Source: an uncultured Lachnospiraceae bacterium (GTDB taxonomy: Bacteria; Bacillota; Clostridia; Lachnospirales; Lachnospiraceae). From it: a stretch of 64,000 bases of DNA. The notes beneath the pieces were generated by a model. It was not told the DNA's origin. It did not search any database and saw only the letters and a list, made by a program, of their open reading frames with translations. Each line of letters starts with the position of its first letter. Position 1 is the first letter of the stretch. Of the stretch, positions 1 through 9,356 are shown piece by piece. The stretch lies in the NCBI GenBank assembly GCA_947625775.1, contig CANQPM010000003.1:186001-250000 (forward strand). The letters run 5' to 3'. A program made the translations under genes and the position numbers.

Positions 1-1
1 T

Positions 2-448
2 AACAGCGCGCAGGGCGAGCTTAGGCCGCTCGTGGTGAAGGCTGTTGAGGTGTTGCCTGCGAATGTGGTTTCGCCAGCAAATGCGCAGCCGGCGGCAGGC
101 GCTCCCAGCTTAAACCGTGTGAGCGCCGCAGACCTGCAGGCGGCGGGCATGCGTTCAGAGGGCTTAAAGGTGGTTGACGCAAAGCCTGCCGATTTGAGGC
201 AGATTGAGGTATATTCTTTTGCGGAGCAGGCTCCAAGGGTGGAAAGACCTGTAAAAAAGGAAGCGCCAGCGCAGACGGGCATCAATTTAGGCGGTGTCAC
301 GGCAGGCGTGGACAGCAGTGAAAACAACAATGACAGGATATTAAGGCTTCATAAGGAGGGCATGTCAAATGTTGACATAGCCAAGGAGCTTGGGCTTGGA
401 GTAGGAGAGGTTAAGCTTGTCATCAATTTGTTTAAGGGGGCAGTCTGA
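2..448 (+). CDS. C-terminal part of a protein entering from upstream; C-terminal DUF6115/HTH-like segment (ILRLHKEGMSNVDIAKELGLGVGEVKLVINL)
   Basis: Frame is open to the window edge (NSAQGELRPLVV...), so the ATG/GTG at 32 is probably not the true start; C-terminal helix-turn-helix-like motif. Confidence 0.6.
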   Translation, partial: NSAQGELRPLVVKAVEVLPANVVSPANAQPAAGAPSLNRVSAADLQAAGMRSEGLKVVDAKPADLRQIEVYSFAEQAPRVERPVKKEAPAQTGINLGGVTAGVDSSENNNDRILRLHKEGMSNVDIAKELGLGVGEVKLVINLFKGAV

Positions 449-454
449 TTTATC

Positions 455-1147
455 ATGAAGCTTAAATTTTATTTGCGCGGGCTTGGCATAGGGATACTCG
501 TGACCTGGCTTATAATGAGCGTGATTAACCACAACAAGGTTGAGGCGGCAAAGGAGCAGGTCAGGGCGGCTTACGAGCGTCAGGAGATTGAATGGAGTTT
601 CGCTGACAATGAGGAGCCGTCGGCTGCGGAGACGGATTCTTCGGCAGAGGCTGCGGAAAATGAGTCTTTGACGGAGGAGGGCTCTGCGGAAGAACCTGTT
701 ATAATACGCGACGGCGCAGAGCAGCCATCAGATGAGATGGGCACAGCGCCAGAGGAAAGCCAAAGCGCAGTAAGTAGCGCTGCCGATGAAGATGCGGACA
801 ATAATAGCGGCAATGCGGCTGATGATAATGATGAGAATCTGCAGGGCGAAAACGGTTTGCAGAACATGGACAATGTGGCTGATGAGAACGGGGATCAGGA
901 AGACGCAGTGGTAATAGTCGGCTCTGTGAATGACAGAAACAGCGTTGAAATAGTGGTGGCGGCGGGTGACGATTCAGGGACAGTTTCGAGGAAGCTATAC
1001 AACGCGGGAGTCGTTGACAACGCGGCTGAGTTCGACGCGTATCTTATGCAGCACGGATATGACAAGCGGATAAATAAAGGCACAAAAGTAATATATGAGG
1101 ACGACAGCTGGCAGACGATAGCGGAGAAGCTGGCTGGCATGCAGTAA
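455..1147 (+). CDS. Membrane-anchored acidic protein with C-terminal MltG/YceG-like segment
   Basis: N-terminal TM helix (GLGIGILVTWLIMSVI), low-complexity acidic middle, C-term SRKLYNAGVVDNAAEFDAYLMQHGYDKRINKGTKVI. Confidence 0.6.
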   Translation: MKLKFYLRGLGIGILVTWLIMSVINHNKVEAAKEQVRAAYERQEIEWSFADNEEPSAAETDSSAEAAENESLTEEGSAEEPVIIRDGAEQPSDEMGTAPEESQSAVSSAADEDADNNSGNAADDNDENLQGENGLQNMDNVADENGDQEDAVVIVGSVNDRNSVEIVVAAGDDSGTVSRKLYNAGVVDNAAEFDAYLMQHGYDKRINKGTKVIYEDDSWQTIAEKLAGMQ

Positions 1148-1176
1148 AAAATAAAAAATATTAAAAAATATTTCTG

Positions 1177-1204
1177 AAAAGCCTATTGAAAAATAGGCTT
1201 TTTT
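1177..1204 (+). terminator. Rho-independent terminator
   Basis: aaaagcctatt-gaaa-aataggctttttt. Confidence 0.8.
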
Positions 1205-1289
1205 ATGTTAAAATCCATATGTTGCGGTGCGTTTACAGCATTTGGCAGCAGTAACAATATAATTCACGCCTGCTGATTTGCGGTCCATG

Positions 1290-1360
1290 CCCATTTTACG
1301 CTCGGGTAGCCCGCAGGGAGGAAGCAGACGGAAGTGCGGCTTGACCGCGGAAAATGGAGG
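1290..1360 (+). promoter_or_regulatory. Structured 5' leader of rpsB (putative S2 autoregulatory leader)
   Basis: Closing stem CCATTTT(1291-1297)/AAAATGG(1351-1357), inner hairpins CGGG-tag-CCCG and GCGG-cttga-CCGC; SD GGAGG (1356-1360) overlaps the 3' arm. Confidence 0.5.
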
Positions 1361-1366
1361 TAAAAT

Positions 1367-2107
1367 ATGAGCGTTATTTCAATGAAACAGCTGTTGGAGG
1401 CAGGTGTTCATTTCGGACACCAGACAAGAAGATGGAATCCTAAGATGGCTCCTTACATCTTCACAGAGAGAAACGGCATCTACATCATCGACCTTCAGAA
1501 ATCAGTAGTAAAGGTTGATGAGGCGTACAGGGCAGTTTCTGATATCGTGGCTAATGGCGGCACGATTCTTTTCGTGGGCACAAAGAAGCAGGCGCAGGAC
1601 GCTGTCCGCACAGAGGCTGAGCGCTGCGGTATGTTCTATGTAAATGAGAGATGGCTTGGCGGCATGCTTACCAACTTCAAGACTATCAGAAGCAGAGTCG
1701 CAAGGCTTAGAGAGATTGAGAGGATGTCAGAGGACGGCACATTTGACGTGCTTCCAAAGAAGGAGGTTATCCAGCTCAAGAAGGAGTGGGATAAGCTTGA
1801 AAAGAACCTTGGCGGCATCAAGGATATGACAAAGATTCCCGACGTTATCTTTGTAGTTGATCCCAAGAAGGAGAGAATCTGCGTACAGGAGGCTCATATA
1901 CTGGGCATTCCCCTTATCGGCATCGCTGATACAAACTGCGATCCCGAGGAGCTTGATTATGTTATCCCAGGCAACGACGACGCTATCAGGGCGGTTAAGC
2001 TGATTGTTGCGGCTATGGCTGACGCTGTCATTGAGGCTAAGCAGGGCGAGATTATGGCTGAGGAGGAAGAAGCTGCCGAAGAAGAAACGGAAGAAGTTGC
2101 GGAGTAA
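1367..2107 (+). CDS. rpsB: 30S ribosomal protein S2
   Basis: [45 protein letters not shown]. Confidence 0.98.
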   Translation: MSVISMKQLLEAGVHFGHQTRRWNPKMAPYIFTERNGIYIIDLQKSVVKVDEAYRAVSDIVANGGTILFVGTKKQAQDAVRTEAERCGMFYVNERWLGGMLTNFKTIRSRVARLREIERMSEDGTFDVLPKKEVIQLKKEWDKLEKNLGGIKDMTKIPDVIFVVDPKKERICVQEAHILGIPLIGIADTNCDPEELDYVIPGNDDAIRAVKLIVAAMADAVIEAKQGEIMAEEEEAAEEETEEVAE

Positions 2108-2146
2108 TTTTAATATAAATTTGGATTTATCAGGAGGTTTAATATA

Positions 2147-3076
2147 ATGGCTATCACAGCAGCAATGGTAAAAGAGCTGAGGGAGATGACTGGCGCAGGC
2201 ATGATGGACTGCAAAAAGGCTCTTAACGAGACAAACGGCAATATGGACGAGGCTGTAGAGTTCCTTAGAAAGAACGGACAGGCTAAGGCGGAGAAGAAGG
2301 CTGGCAGGATTGCGGCGGAAGGTCTCTGCAAGGTGCTTGTAGAAGGCAATACGGCGGCGGTAGTGGAGGTAAACTCTGAGACAGACTTTGTCGCAAAGAA
2401 CGAGGAGTTCCAGAAATTTGTCGCATCAGTGGCTAAGCAGGCGCTCGCTACTTCAGCATCAGATATAGACGCATTCCTTGCGGAGCAGTGGAATGAGGAC
2501 ACATCAAAGTCTGTCAAGGAAGCGTTGGTTGAAAAGATTGCGGTTATCGGCGAGAATCTTACTATCAGAAGATTTGAGAAGGTTACGGCTGAGAATGGCT
2601 GCGTAGTGTCATATACGCACGGCGGCGGCAGAATCGGCGTTATTGTAGAGGCTGATACTGATGTGGTAAACGACAATATCAAGGAAGCGCTTGTAAATCT
2701 TGCTATGCAGGTTGCGGCGCTCAGCCCCAAGTATGTTTCGCCTGATGAGATTTCAGAGGAATACAGGGCGCATGAGAAGGAGATTATAGCAGAGCAGATT
2801 AAGAACGATCCCAAGATGGCAGGCAAGCCTGAAAAGGTTATCGAGGGCGCTGTAAACGGCCGTCTTAATAAGGAATTGAAGGAGATTTGCCTTGTTGAGC
2901 AGGTATATGTCAAGGCTGAGGACGGCAAGCAGACCGTTAAGCAGTACATTGACAAGGTTGCAAAGGACAACTCTGCAAAGCTTTCTGTCAAGAGGTTTGT
3001 ACGCTTTGAGACAGGCGAAGGCATTGAGAAGAAGCAGGAAAATTTCGCTGAGGAAGTTGCGGCGCAGATGAGATAA
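2147..3076 (+). CDS. tsf: Translation elongation factor Ts
   Basis: MAITAAMVKELREMTGAGMMDCKKAL...; SD aggagg. Confidence 0.98.
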   Translation: MAITAAMVKELREMTGAGMMDCKKALNETNGNMDEAVEFLRKNGQAKAEKKAGRIAAEGLCKVLVEGNTAAVVEVNSETDFVAKNEEFQKFVASVAKQALATSASDIDAFLAEQWNEDTSKSVKEALVEKIAVIGENLTIRRFEKVTAENGCVVSYTHGGGRIGVIVEADTDVVNDNIKEALVNLAMQVAALSPKYVSPDEISEEYRAHEKEIIAEQIKNDPKMAGKPEKVIEGAVNGRLNKELKEICLVEQVYVKAEDGKQTVKQYIDKVAKDNSAKLSVKRFVRFETGEGIEKKQENFAEEVAAQMR

Positions 3077-3109
3077 TCGGAGCTTTTCTTAAAATTAAAT
3101 GAATTGTTA

Positions 3110-3158
3110 AAAACCCTTGCGGACAGCAGATATATGTTGCCTGCAAGGGTTTTATTTT
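3110..3158 (+). terminator. Terminator after tsf
   Basis: aaaacccttgc...gcaagggttttatttt inverted repeat. Confidence 0.75.
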
Positions 3159-3247
3159 GTTTTGAAATCAAATGAGCTAAGTGCCTGCCGTACACGCACG
3201 GGTATTTTGCAAATGCTGCAAGTATTGACTGACAGCGTAGGAGGGCT

Positions 3248-4258
3248 TTACAGTAATTGTATGCCTTTTTTCTCACATTCAGCAGCGTCTTCCTCGGTCC
3301 ATATTGAGGACTGGACTTCACCGATATGCGCTTTTCTCAGGAAAAACATGCATATGCGCGACTGTCCGATGCCGCCGCCTATTGTGTAGGGGAGCTGTTC
3401 GTCTATTATTGCTTTTTGGTATGGGAGCTTGGCGCGCTCGGGACAGCCTGCCTTTTCAAGCTGTGATAGGAGTGATTCTTTGTCAACGCGTATTCCCATT
3501 GATGACAGTTCAAGTGCAATGTCCAGCACGGGATAATATACGACTATGTCGCAGTTGAGCGCCCAGTCGTCATAGTCGGGAGCGCGCCCGTCGTGGGGCT
3601 TGCCGTCTGAGAGCTTATCGCCTATCTGCATAATGCATGCCGCGCCTTTTGCCTTTGCGATATAGTATTCACGCTCCTTTGGAGTATAGTCGGGGAAGAT
3701 TTCCTCTAATTCTGTGGTGGTTATGAAAAAGATATCGTCAGGCAGCAGCTCGTCTATGTAATCGTACTGGATAGCCATAAATTTTTCAGTGTTTTTAAGG
3801 CATTTATATACGTCTTTTACTGTTGCCTTTAAGGTGTCGAGGGTGCGCGCCTCCTTGCTGATGATTTTTTCCCAATCCCACTGGTCTACGAATATTGAGT
3901 GGATATTGTCGGTTTCCTCGTCGCGGCGAATCGCGTTCATATCGGTGTAGATGCCTTCGCCGAGAGTGAAGCCGTATTTTTTCAGCGCGTAGCGTTTCCA
4001 CTTGGCAAGCGACTGTACGACCTCAGCCTGCCTGCCGTTCTGCTCCTTTATGTCAAAGGAAACGGGGCGCTCTACGCCGTTTAGGTTGTCGTTCAGCCCT
4101 GAGAGCGGATCTACAAAAAGCGGCGCGGACACGCGCTCGAGATGAAGGTGCTGCGCAATCTGGTTTTGAAAAAAGTCCTTGACTGTCTTTATCGCTATCT
4201 GCGTGTCGTGAAGACTCAGCGCAGAGCGGTAGTCGTTAGGAATGATTAAGTTTTTCAT
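3248..4258 (-). CDS. asnA: Aspartate--ammonia ligase (AsnA)
   Basis: VDPLSGLNDNLNGVERPVSF, DQWDWEKII, YTIGGGIGQSRICM. Confidence 0.95.
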   Translation of the reverse strand: MKNLIIPNDYRSALSLHDTQIAIKTVKDFFQNQIAQHLHLERVSAPLFVDPLSGLNDNLNGVERPVSFDIKEQNGRQAEVVQSLAKWKRYALKKYGFTLGEGIYTDMNAIRRDEETDNIHSIFVDQWDWEKIISKEARTLDTLKATVKDVYKCLKNTEKFMAIQYDYIDELLPDDIFFITTTELEEIFPDYTPKEREYYIAKAKGAACIMQIGDKLSDGKPHDGRAPDYDDWALNCDIVVYYPVLDIALELSSMGIRVDKESLLSQLEKAGCPERAKLPYQKAIIDEQLPYTIGGGIGQSRICMFFLRKAHIGEVQSSIWTEEDAAECEKKGIQLL

Positions 4259-4464
4259 AGCGGTTCTCCTGTTTTATTTGTTTGATAAAATTACCAATTT
4301 GATTATGTCACTTTTTTGGGGGAAAAGCAATAGAACGGACTAAAGTTTTGCGATAAGCAATATTTAGAGTTGTAGGCGGCTTGTTTTGCTGTTATAATGG
4401 TAGTGCGTAAATATTTTATATAAAAATATGGAAAAATAAAAATACGGAAAAGGGGTAAGACACT

Positions 4465-5622
4465 ATGGAAAAAGTGACAAATGACATTTTTAATGTGGGC
4501 GTGAATGACAGGGATATAACCCTGTTTGAGGGGCAGTATAAGCTGGAAAAGGGCATGGCGTACAATTCGTATGTGATACTTGATGAAAAAATTGCCGTTA
4601 TGGACACTGTGGACAAGAGGGCGACTGACGAATGGCTTAAAAATCTAAAGGAGGCATTAGGCGGTAGGGCTGTGGACTACCTTGTCATACAGCATATGGA
4701 GCCCGACCACGGCGGCAGCATCCTGGAACTTATGGGGCTTTTTCCCAAGATGACACTTGTGGGCAATGCCAAGACATTTACTATGTTAAAGCAGTTTTAT
4801 GAGGTGGACATTGAGGGAAAGACTTTGACTGTGAATGAAGGAGATACGCTTTCCCTGGGGGCGCATACGCTGCAGTTTTTTATGGCGCCTATGGTTCACT
4901 GGCCCGAGGTTATGGTGACATACGACCAGAAGGACAAGGTGCTTTTCAGCGCTGACGGCTTTGGCAAATTTGGCACGCGCGATGTTGATGAGGACTGGAC
5001 CTGCGAGGCGAGAAGATATTATATGAATATATGCGGGAAATACGGTATGCAGGTGCAGATGCTCTTGAAGAAGGCGGCGGGGCTTGCGATAGATGTTATC
5101 TGTCCGCTTCACGGACCTGTGCTGAGTGAAAATCTTGATTTTTACATAGGGAAATATCAGGTATGGAGCAGCTATGAGCCTGAGGACGAGGGTGTGCTTG
5201 TCGCATATGCGTCAATCCATGGGCACACGGCGCATGCGGCTGAGAAGATGAAGGAGATATTGGAGGAAAAGGGTGCGAAAAAGGTAGCGATTACGGACCT
5301 TTGCCGTGATGATATTCATGAGGCGGTGGAGGACGCTTTCCGATACAGCCATCTGGTGCTTGCGTCGGCGTCATACGATGCGGGGGTATTTCCTGCGATG
5401 GAGAGCTTTTTAAATAAATTAAAGGCAAAGAATTATCAGAAGCGCACAATCGGCATTATTGAAAACGGCACTTGGGCGCCGTCAGCGGGCAGGACAATGA
5501 AGGCTATGCTTGAAGGCTTGAAGGAGCTGAACATCGTTGAGCCTATGGTGACGATAAAATCTGCGATGAAGACTGAAAACGTGGCACAGATGGAGGCGCT
5601 TGCGGACAGCCTTTTGAAGTAG
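4465..5622 (+). CDS. FprA-family A-type flavoprotein (flavodiiron protein)
   Basis: Metallo-beta-lactamase motif HMEPDHGG, HGPVL, C-terminal flavodoxin YASIHGHTAHAAEK. Confidence 0.93.
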   Translation: MEKVTNDIFNVGVNDRDITLFEGQYKLEKGMAYNSYVILDEKIAVMDTVDKRATDEWLKNLKEALGGRAVDYLVIQHMEPDHGGSILELMGLFPKMTLVGNAKTFTMLKQFYEVDIEGKTLTVNEGDTLSLGAHTLQFFMAPMVHWPEVMVTYDQKDKVLFSADGFGKFGTRDVDEDWTCEARRYYMNICGKYGMQVQMLLKKAAGLAIDVICPLHGPVLSENLDFYIGKYQVWSSYEPEDEGVLVAYASIHGHTAHAAEKMKEILEEKGAKKVAITDLCRDDIHEAVEDAFRYSHLVLASASYDAGVFPAMESFLNKLKAKNYQKRTIGIIENGTWAPSAGRTMKAMLEGLKELNIVEPMVTIKSAMKTENVAQMEALADSLLK

Positions 5623-5785
5623 TGCGCAGATTGCGCTGGCGGCAGTACTTGACTGAAAGACAGCAGAGCAGAAGGCATGAGGGGTGAAGTAGTGTGCAGA
5701 ATACATTGGTGTCGATATAACCATGATATTATGATTATGCCACCGCCATGTTAAGTGAAAAATAAAAAGAAAAATAAATTAATAC

Positions 5786-5840
5786 AAAAGCACCAGTCAA
5801 AGCATGCAATAACGCATGTTATAATTGACTGGTGCTTTTT
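5786..5840. terminator. Long hairpin, bidirectional-terminator-like
   Basis: aaaagcaccagtcaa ... ttgactggtgctttttg. Confidence 0.75.
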
Positions 5841-5954
5841 GTTGCCGTGTTGGATTGGGTTCTTGTCTTGCTGCTTCCTGAGAAAAATAGTTTGGTAGCA
5901 TGCTAAATACAACAATTGTCAAAATATAAATAACAAAAAAATTTAAATACCCTA

Positions 5955-5983
5955 TTGACAAATACCTACAAGGGGTATATACT
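5955..5983 (+). promoter_or_regulatory. SigA-type promoter overlapped by CsoR operator
   Basis: TTGACA-N17-TATACT; spacer contains AATACCTACAAGGGGTATAT, matching the CsoR copper-box style TACC(C)...GGGGTA. Confidence 0.7.
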
Positions 5984-6104
5984 TGCTATTACAATATAGC
6001 GGCGGCAAAATGCAGGCGGCGGAGTACCTTCGTAATGTCCTGATTTTACGCTGTAAAAAAGCCTTGTAAATTTTTGCATATGCCGCAAGGAAAGGAGATA
6101 TTCT

Positions 6105-6452
6105 ATGGAAGATAATAAGGATATGATTGGAGAGGTAACTGACATATCAGCAGAGGGCGAGTGTGCCTGCTCTGGCAAGACGAAGGAGCGCGATCCAAAG
6201 GAATACAAGGATTTGCTTAACCGTCTTAACCGCATTGAAGGCCAGATACGCGGCATTAAGCGCATGGTGGAGAATGACGCGTACTGTATTGACATTCTTG
6301 TGCAGGTATCGGCGGCAAACGCCGCGCTAAACAGCTTTAACCGCGTGCTTTTGTCAAACCACATAAAAACCTGCGTCACGCATGATATAATTGAAGGCAA
6401 GGAGGAAACTGTTGACGAACTGCTTGCCGCATTGCAAAAGCTGATGAAATAG
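6105..6452 (+). CDS. csoR: Copper-sensing repressor, CsoR/RcnR family
   Basis: LNRLNRIEGQIRGIKRMVENDAYCIDILVQVSAANAALN...HIKTCV. Confidence 0.93.
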   Translation: MEDNKDMIGEVTDISAEGECACSGKTKERDPKEYKDLLNRLNRIEGQIRGIKRMVENDAYCIDILVQVSAANAALNSFNRVLLSNHIKTCVTHDIIEGKEETVDELLAALQKLMK

Positions 6453-6502
6453 CATGCAGGTATAATAATGTGCAAAATGCATAGAAAAAAGGTGACGGAA
6501 AA

Positions 6503-9070
6503 ATGGAGCAATATAATGTTACGGGCATGAGCTGCGCCGCGTGCAGCGCGCGCGTGGAAAAGGCGGTGTCAAAGGTTGACGGCGTAAGCTCATGCTCAGT
6601 AAGCCTTCTGACAAATTCAATGGGCGTCGAGGGCACGGCAAGCCCCACGGCAATTATAAAGGCGGTGGAGGCTGCAGGTTACGGAGCAAGCCTGAAAGGC
6701 GCGAAAAAGGGACAGCCGCAGGCTCTGCGCGAGCAGCAGGAGGATATGCTTGCCGACAAGGAGACGCCCGTATTAAAGCGCAGGCTCTGCTTGTCGCTCG
6801 TATTTCTGGTAATACTCATGTATCTGTCAATGGGGCATATGATGTGGGGATTTCCTGTGCCGAGGGCAATCGCAGAGAACCATATCGCAATGGGACTGGT
6901 GCAGCTTTTGCTCACGATAGCCATAATGGTAATCAACCAGAAATTTTTTATTAGTGGCTTTAAGAGTCTGTGGCATAAAGCCCCGAATATGGATACTCTC
7001 GTGGCGCTTGGCTCGTCAGCGGCATTCGTATATAGCACATATGCGCTTTTTGCCATGACGGACGCGCAGCTAAAGGGCGACAGCGCGGCAGTTATGGGCT
7101 ATATGCATGAGTTTTATTTTGAGTCGGCGGCGACGATACTGACGCTGATAACAGTCGGAAAAATGCTCGAGGCGCGTTCAAAGGGCAAGACGACAGACGC
7201 ACTGAAAGGACTTATGAAAATATCGCCCAAGACGGCGAATGTCATAAGAAACGGCGAGGAGCTTTCAGTCGCCATTGAGGAGGTTGCCAAAGGCGATATA
7301 TTTGTGGTAAGGCCAGGCGAGAGCATTCCCGTAGACGGGGTAGTGCTTGAGGGCGCGAGCGCGGTAAACGAGGCGGCGCTGACGGGTGAGAGCATTCCCG
7401 TAGACAAGGAGACGGGCGACAGGGTTTCGGCGGCGACTGTCAACCAGTCGGGCTTTATAAAGTGCGAGGCGACAAGGGTAGGAGAAGACACGACGCTTTC
7501 GCAGATTATCAAAATGGTAAGCGACGCGGCGGCGACCAAGGCGCCTATAGCAAAGATTGCGGATAAGGTTTCGGGGATATTTGTGCCTACGGTCATCACC
7601 ATTGCGCTTATCACAGTGTTTGCGTGGCTTGCGGCAGGGCAGAGCGTAGGCTATGCGCTTGCAAGGGGAATATCGGTGCTTGTCATAAGCTGTCCATGCG
7701 CGCTTGGGCTTGCGACGCCCGTGGCGATTATGGTAGGCAATGGCATAGGTGCAAAAAATGGCATTATGTTCAAAACCGCTGTATCGCTTGAACAGGCGGG
7801 CAAGGTAAATGCGATAGCGCTTGACAAGACAGGCACGATAACAAGCGGAGAACCTAAAATAACAGATGTTATCCCAATAAGCGGCGTTTCGCAAGAGCAG
7901 CTTTTGGAGCTTGCCGCGTCGCTTGAGCAGAAAAGCGAGCATCCGCTTGCAAAGGCAGTGCTTGAATACGCTAAGGAAAAGAACATAAAGACATTTGACG
8001 TGGCTGATTTTAAGGCGCTTGCAGGAAACGGGTTGGAGGCATCGCATAACGGGGAAATGCTTTATGGCGGAAATGCCGTGTTTATGGAAAAAATGACGGA
8101 AAAAATTCCTGAAACGCTGCTTGACAGGGCAAGAGAGCTTTCAGATGAAGGAAAAACACCGCTTTTTTTCGCAAGGGCGGGCAGAATCGCGGGAATTATA
8201 GCCGTGGCAGACGTAATAAAAGACGGCAGCAGGGAAGCGGTAAGGCAGCTGCAGGGCATGGGCATTTATGTCGCCATGCTTACGGGTGACAACGAGCGCA
8301 CGGCAAAGGCAGTCGGAGAACAGGCGGGAGTTGATAAGGTCATAGCGGGAGTGCTGCCAGACGGCAAGGAGCAGGTGATACGTTCGCTAAAGGAGAGCGG
8401 AAGCGCGGCTATGGTCGGCGACGGCATAAATGACGCCCCTGCACTCACGAGGGCGGACATAGGCATAGCGATAGGCGCTGGGACAGACATAGCTATAGAC
8501 GCGGCGGATATAGTGCTGATGAAAAGCAGGCTTACCGATGTCTCGGCGGCGGTAAGGCTGAGCAGGGCGACGCTCAGGAATATACGCCAGAATTTGTTCT
8601 GGGCATTCTTCTACAATTCGATAGGCATTCCGCTGGCGGCGTTCGGGGCGCTTAATCCAATGTTTGCTGCGGCGGCTATGAGCCTTTCAAGCTTCTGCGT
8701 AGTGACAAACGCATTGCGGCTCAACCTGATAGACATTTACAATCCGTCTAAGGATAAAGCGCCAAAACGGCGCCATAAACACTCAGGACAAGAAATAAAT
8801 TCAGACAATATAAGCAATCATGCCGTAAAAACGGTTTTGGAAAAAAAGGAGGAAAAAACAATGACAAAAACTATGAAAATCGAGGGAATGATGTGCGGAC
8901 ACTGCGAGGCGAGGGTAAAAAAGAGCTTGGAGGCGCTTGCGCAGGTTTCATCTGCGGAGGTAAGCCATGAGAAGGGCACGGCTGTAGTAACGCTCAGCTC
9001 AGACATTTCAGACGAGGAGCTTAAAAAGGCTGTGGAGGAGCAGGATTACAAGGTGGTTTCTGTAGAATAG
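6503..9070 (+). CDS. copA: Copper-translocating P-type ATPase with N-terminal HMA and C-terminal CopZ-like HMA domain
   Basis: [42 protein letters not shown]-term [17 protein letters not shown]. Confidence 0.96.
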   Translation: MEQYNVTGMSCAACSARVEKAVSKVDGVSSCSVSLLTNSMGVEGTASPTAIIKAVEAAGYGASLKGAKKGQPQALREQQEDMLADKETPVLKRRLCLSLVFLVILMYLSMGHMMWGFPVPRAIAENHIAMGLVQLLLTIAIMVINQKFFISGFKSLWHKAPNMDTLVALGSSAAFVYSTYALFAMTDAQLKGDSAAVMGYMHEFYFESAATILTLITVGKMLEARSKGKTTDALKGLMKISPKTANVIRNGEELSVAIEEVAKGDIFVVRPGESIPVDGVVLEGASAVNEAALTGESIPVDKETGDRVSAATVNQSGFIKCEATRVGEDTTLSQIIKMVSDAAATKAPIAKIADKVSGIFVPTVITIALITVFAWLAAGQSVGYALARGISVLVISCPCALGLATPVAIMVGNGIGAKNGIMFKTAVSLEQAGKVNAIALDKTGTITSGEPKITDVIPISGVSQEQLLELAASLEQKSEHPLAKAVLEYAKEKNIKTFDVADFKALAGNGLEASHNGEMLYGGNAVFMEKMTEKIPETLLDRARELSDEGKTPLFFARAGRIAGIIAVADVIKDGSREAVRQLQGMGIYVAMLTGDNERTAKAVGEQAGVDKVIAGVLPDGKEQVIRSLKESGSAAMVGDGINDAPALTRADIGIAIGAGTDIAIDAADIVLMKSRLTDVSAAVRLSRATLRNIRQNLFWAFFYNSIGIPLAAFGALNPMFAAAAMSLSSFCVVTNALRLNLIDIYNPSKDKAPKRRHKHSGQEINSDNISNHAVKTVLEKKEEKTMTKTMKIEGMMCGHCEARVKKSLEALAQVSSAEVSHEKGTAVVTLSSDISDEELKKAVEEQDYKVVSVE
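8861..9070 (+). CDS. copZ: Putative standalone CopZ chaperone from an internal start within copA
   Basis: Perfect AGGAGG at 8847-8852, 8 nt before in-frame ATG 8861; encodes a complete 69-aa HMA domain. Confidence 0.6.
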   Translation: MTKTMKIEGMMCGHCEARVKKSLEALAQVSSAEVSHEKGTAVVTLSSDISDEELKKAVEEQDYKVVSVE

Positions 9071-9116
9071 TAAAGCGTTAGGCATAGAAATCAGCTGAAA
9101 GCTTTCCAGACAGGAT

Positions 9117-9176
9117 AATACATCTCATATATGCCCGCCTGCGTTTTGACAGGGGTTTTATGAGATGTATTTTTTT
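9117..9176 (+). terminator. Terminator after copA
   Basis: aatacatctcata...tatgagatgtattttttt. Confidence 0.7.
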
Positions 9177-9356
9177 ATGGCAATGAGCTGAGTGAGCTAT
9201 CTGTCAATTTGCCGCATAGGTCGATATTGTGTGAAAAGTAAACAACACGTATAAAAAATAAGAAAAAAATTTATATAATATTGACAATCATATACAAAGA
9301 AATGTAAAATGTATAGTATATATTAATTGGCTATGGTTTTGCGCAAAGGAGCTGTA

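Noticed and set aside
2110-3321. 403-aa minus-strand ORF overlapping tsf
   Set aside because: Antisense shadow ORF of a strongly recognisable tsf; composition Ser/Ala/Thr-rich with no family signature
7265-8047. 260-aa minus-strand ORF inside copA
   Set aside because: Antisense of conserved P-type ATPase; Arg/Lys/Tyr-rich noise translation
8853-8859. A-AAA-AAC heptamer in the copA linker as a -1 frameshift site (E. coli copA analogy)
   Set aside because: Heptamer is out of phase with the reading frame (frame reads GAA AAA ACA), and the fusion already continues in frame; internal initiation fits better
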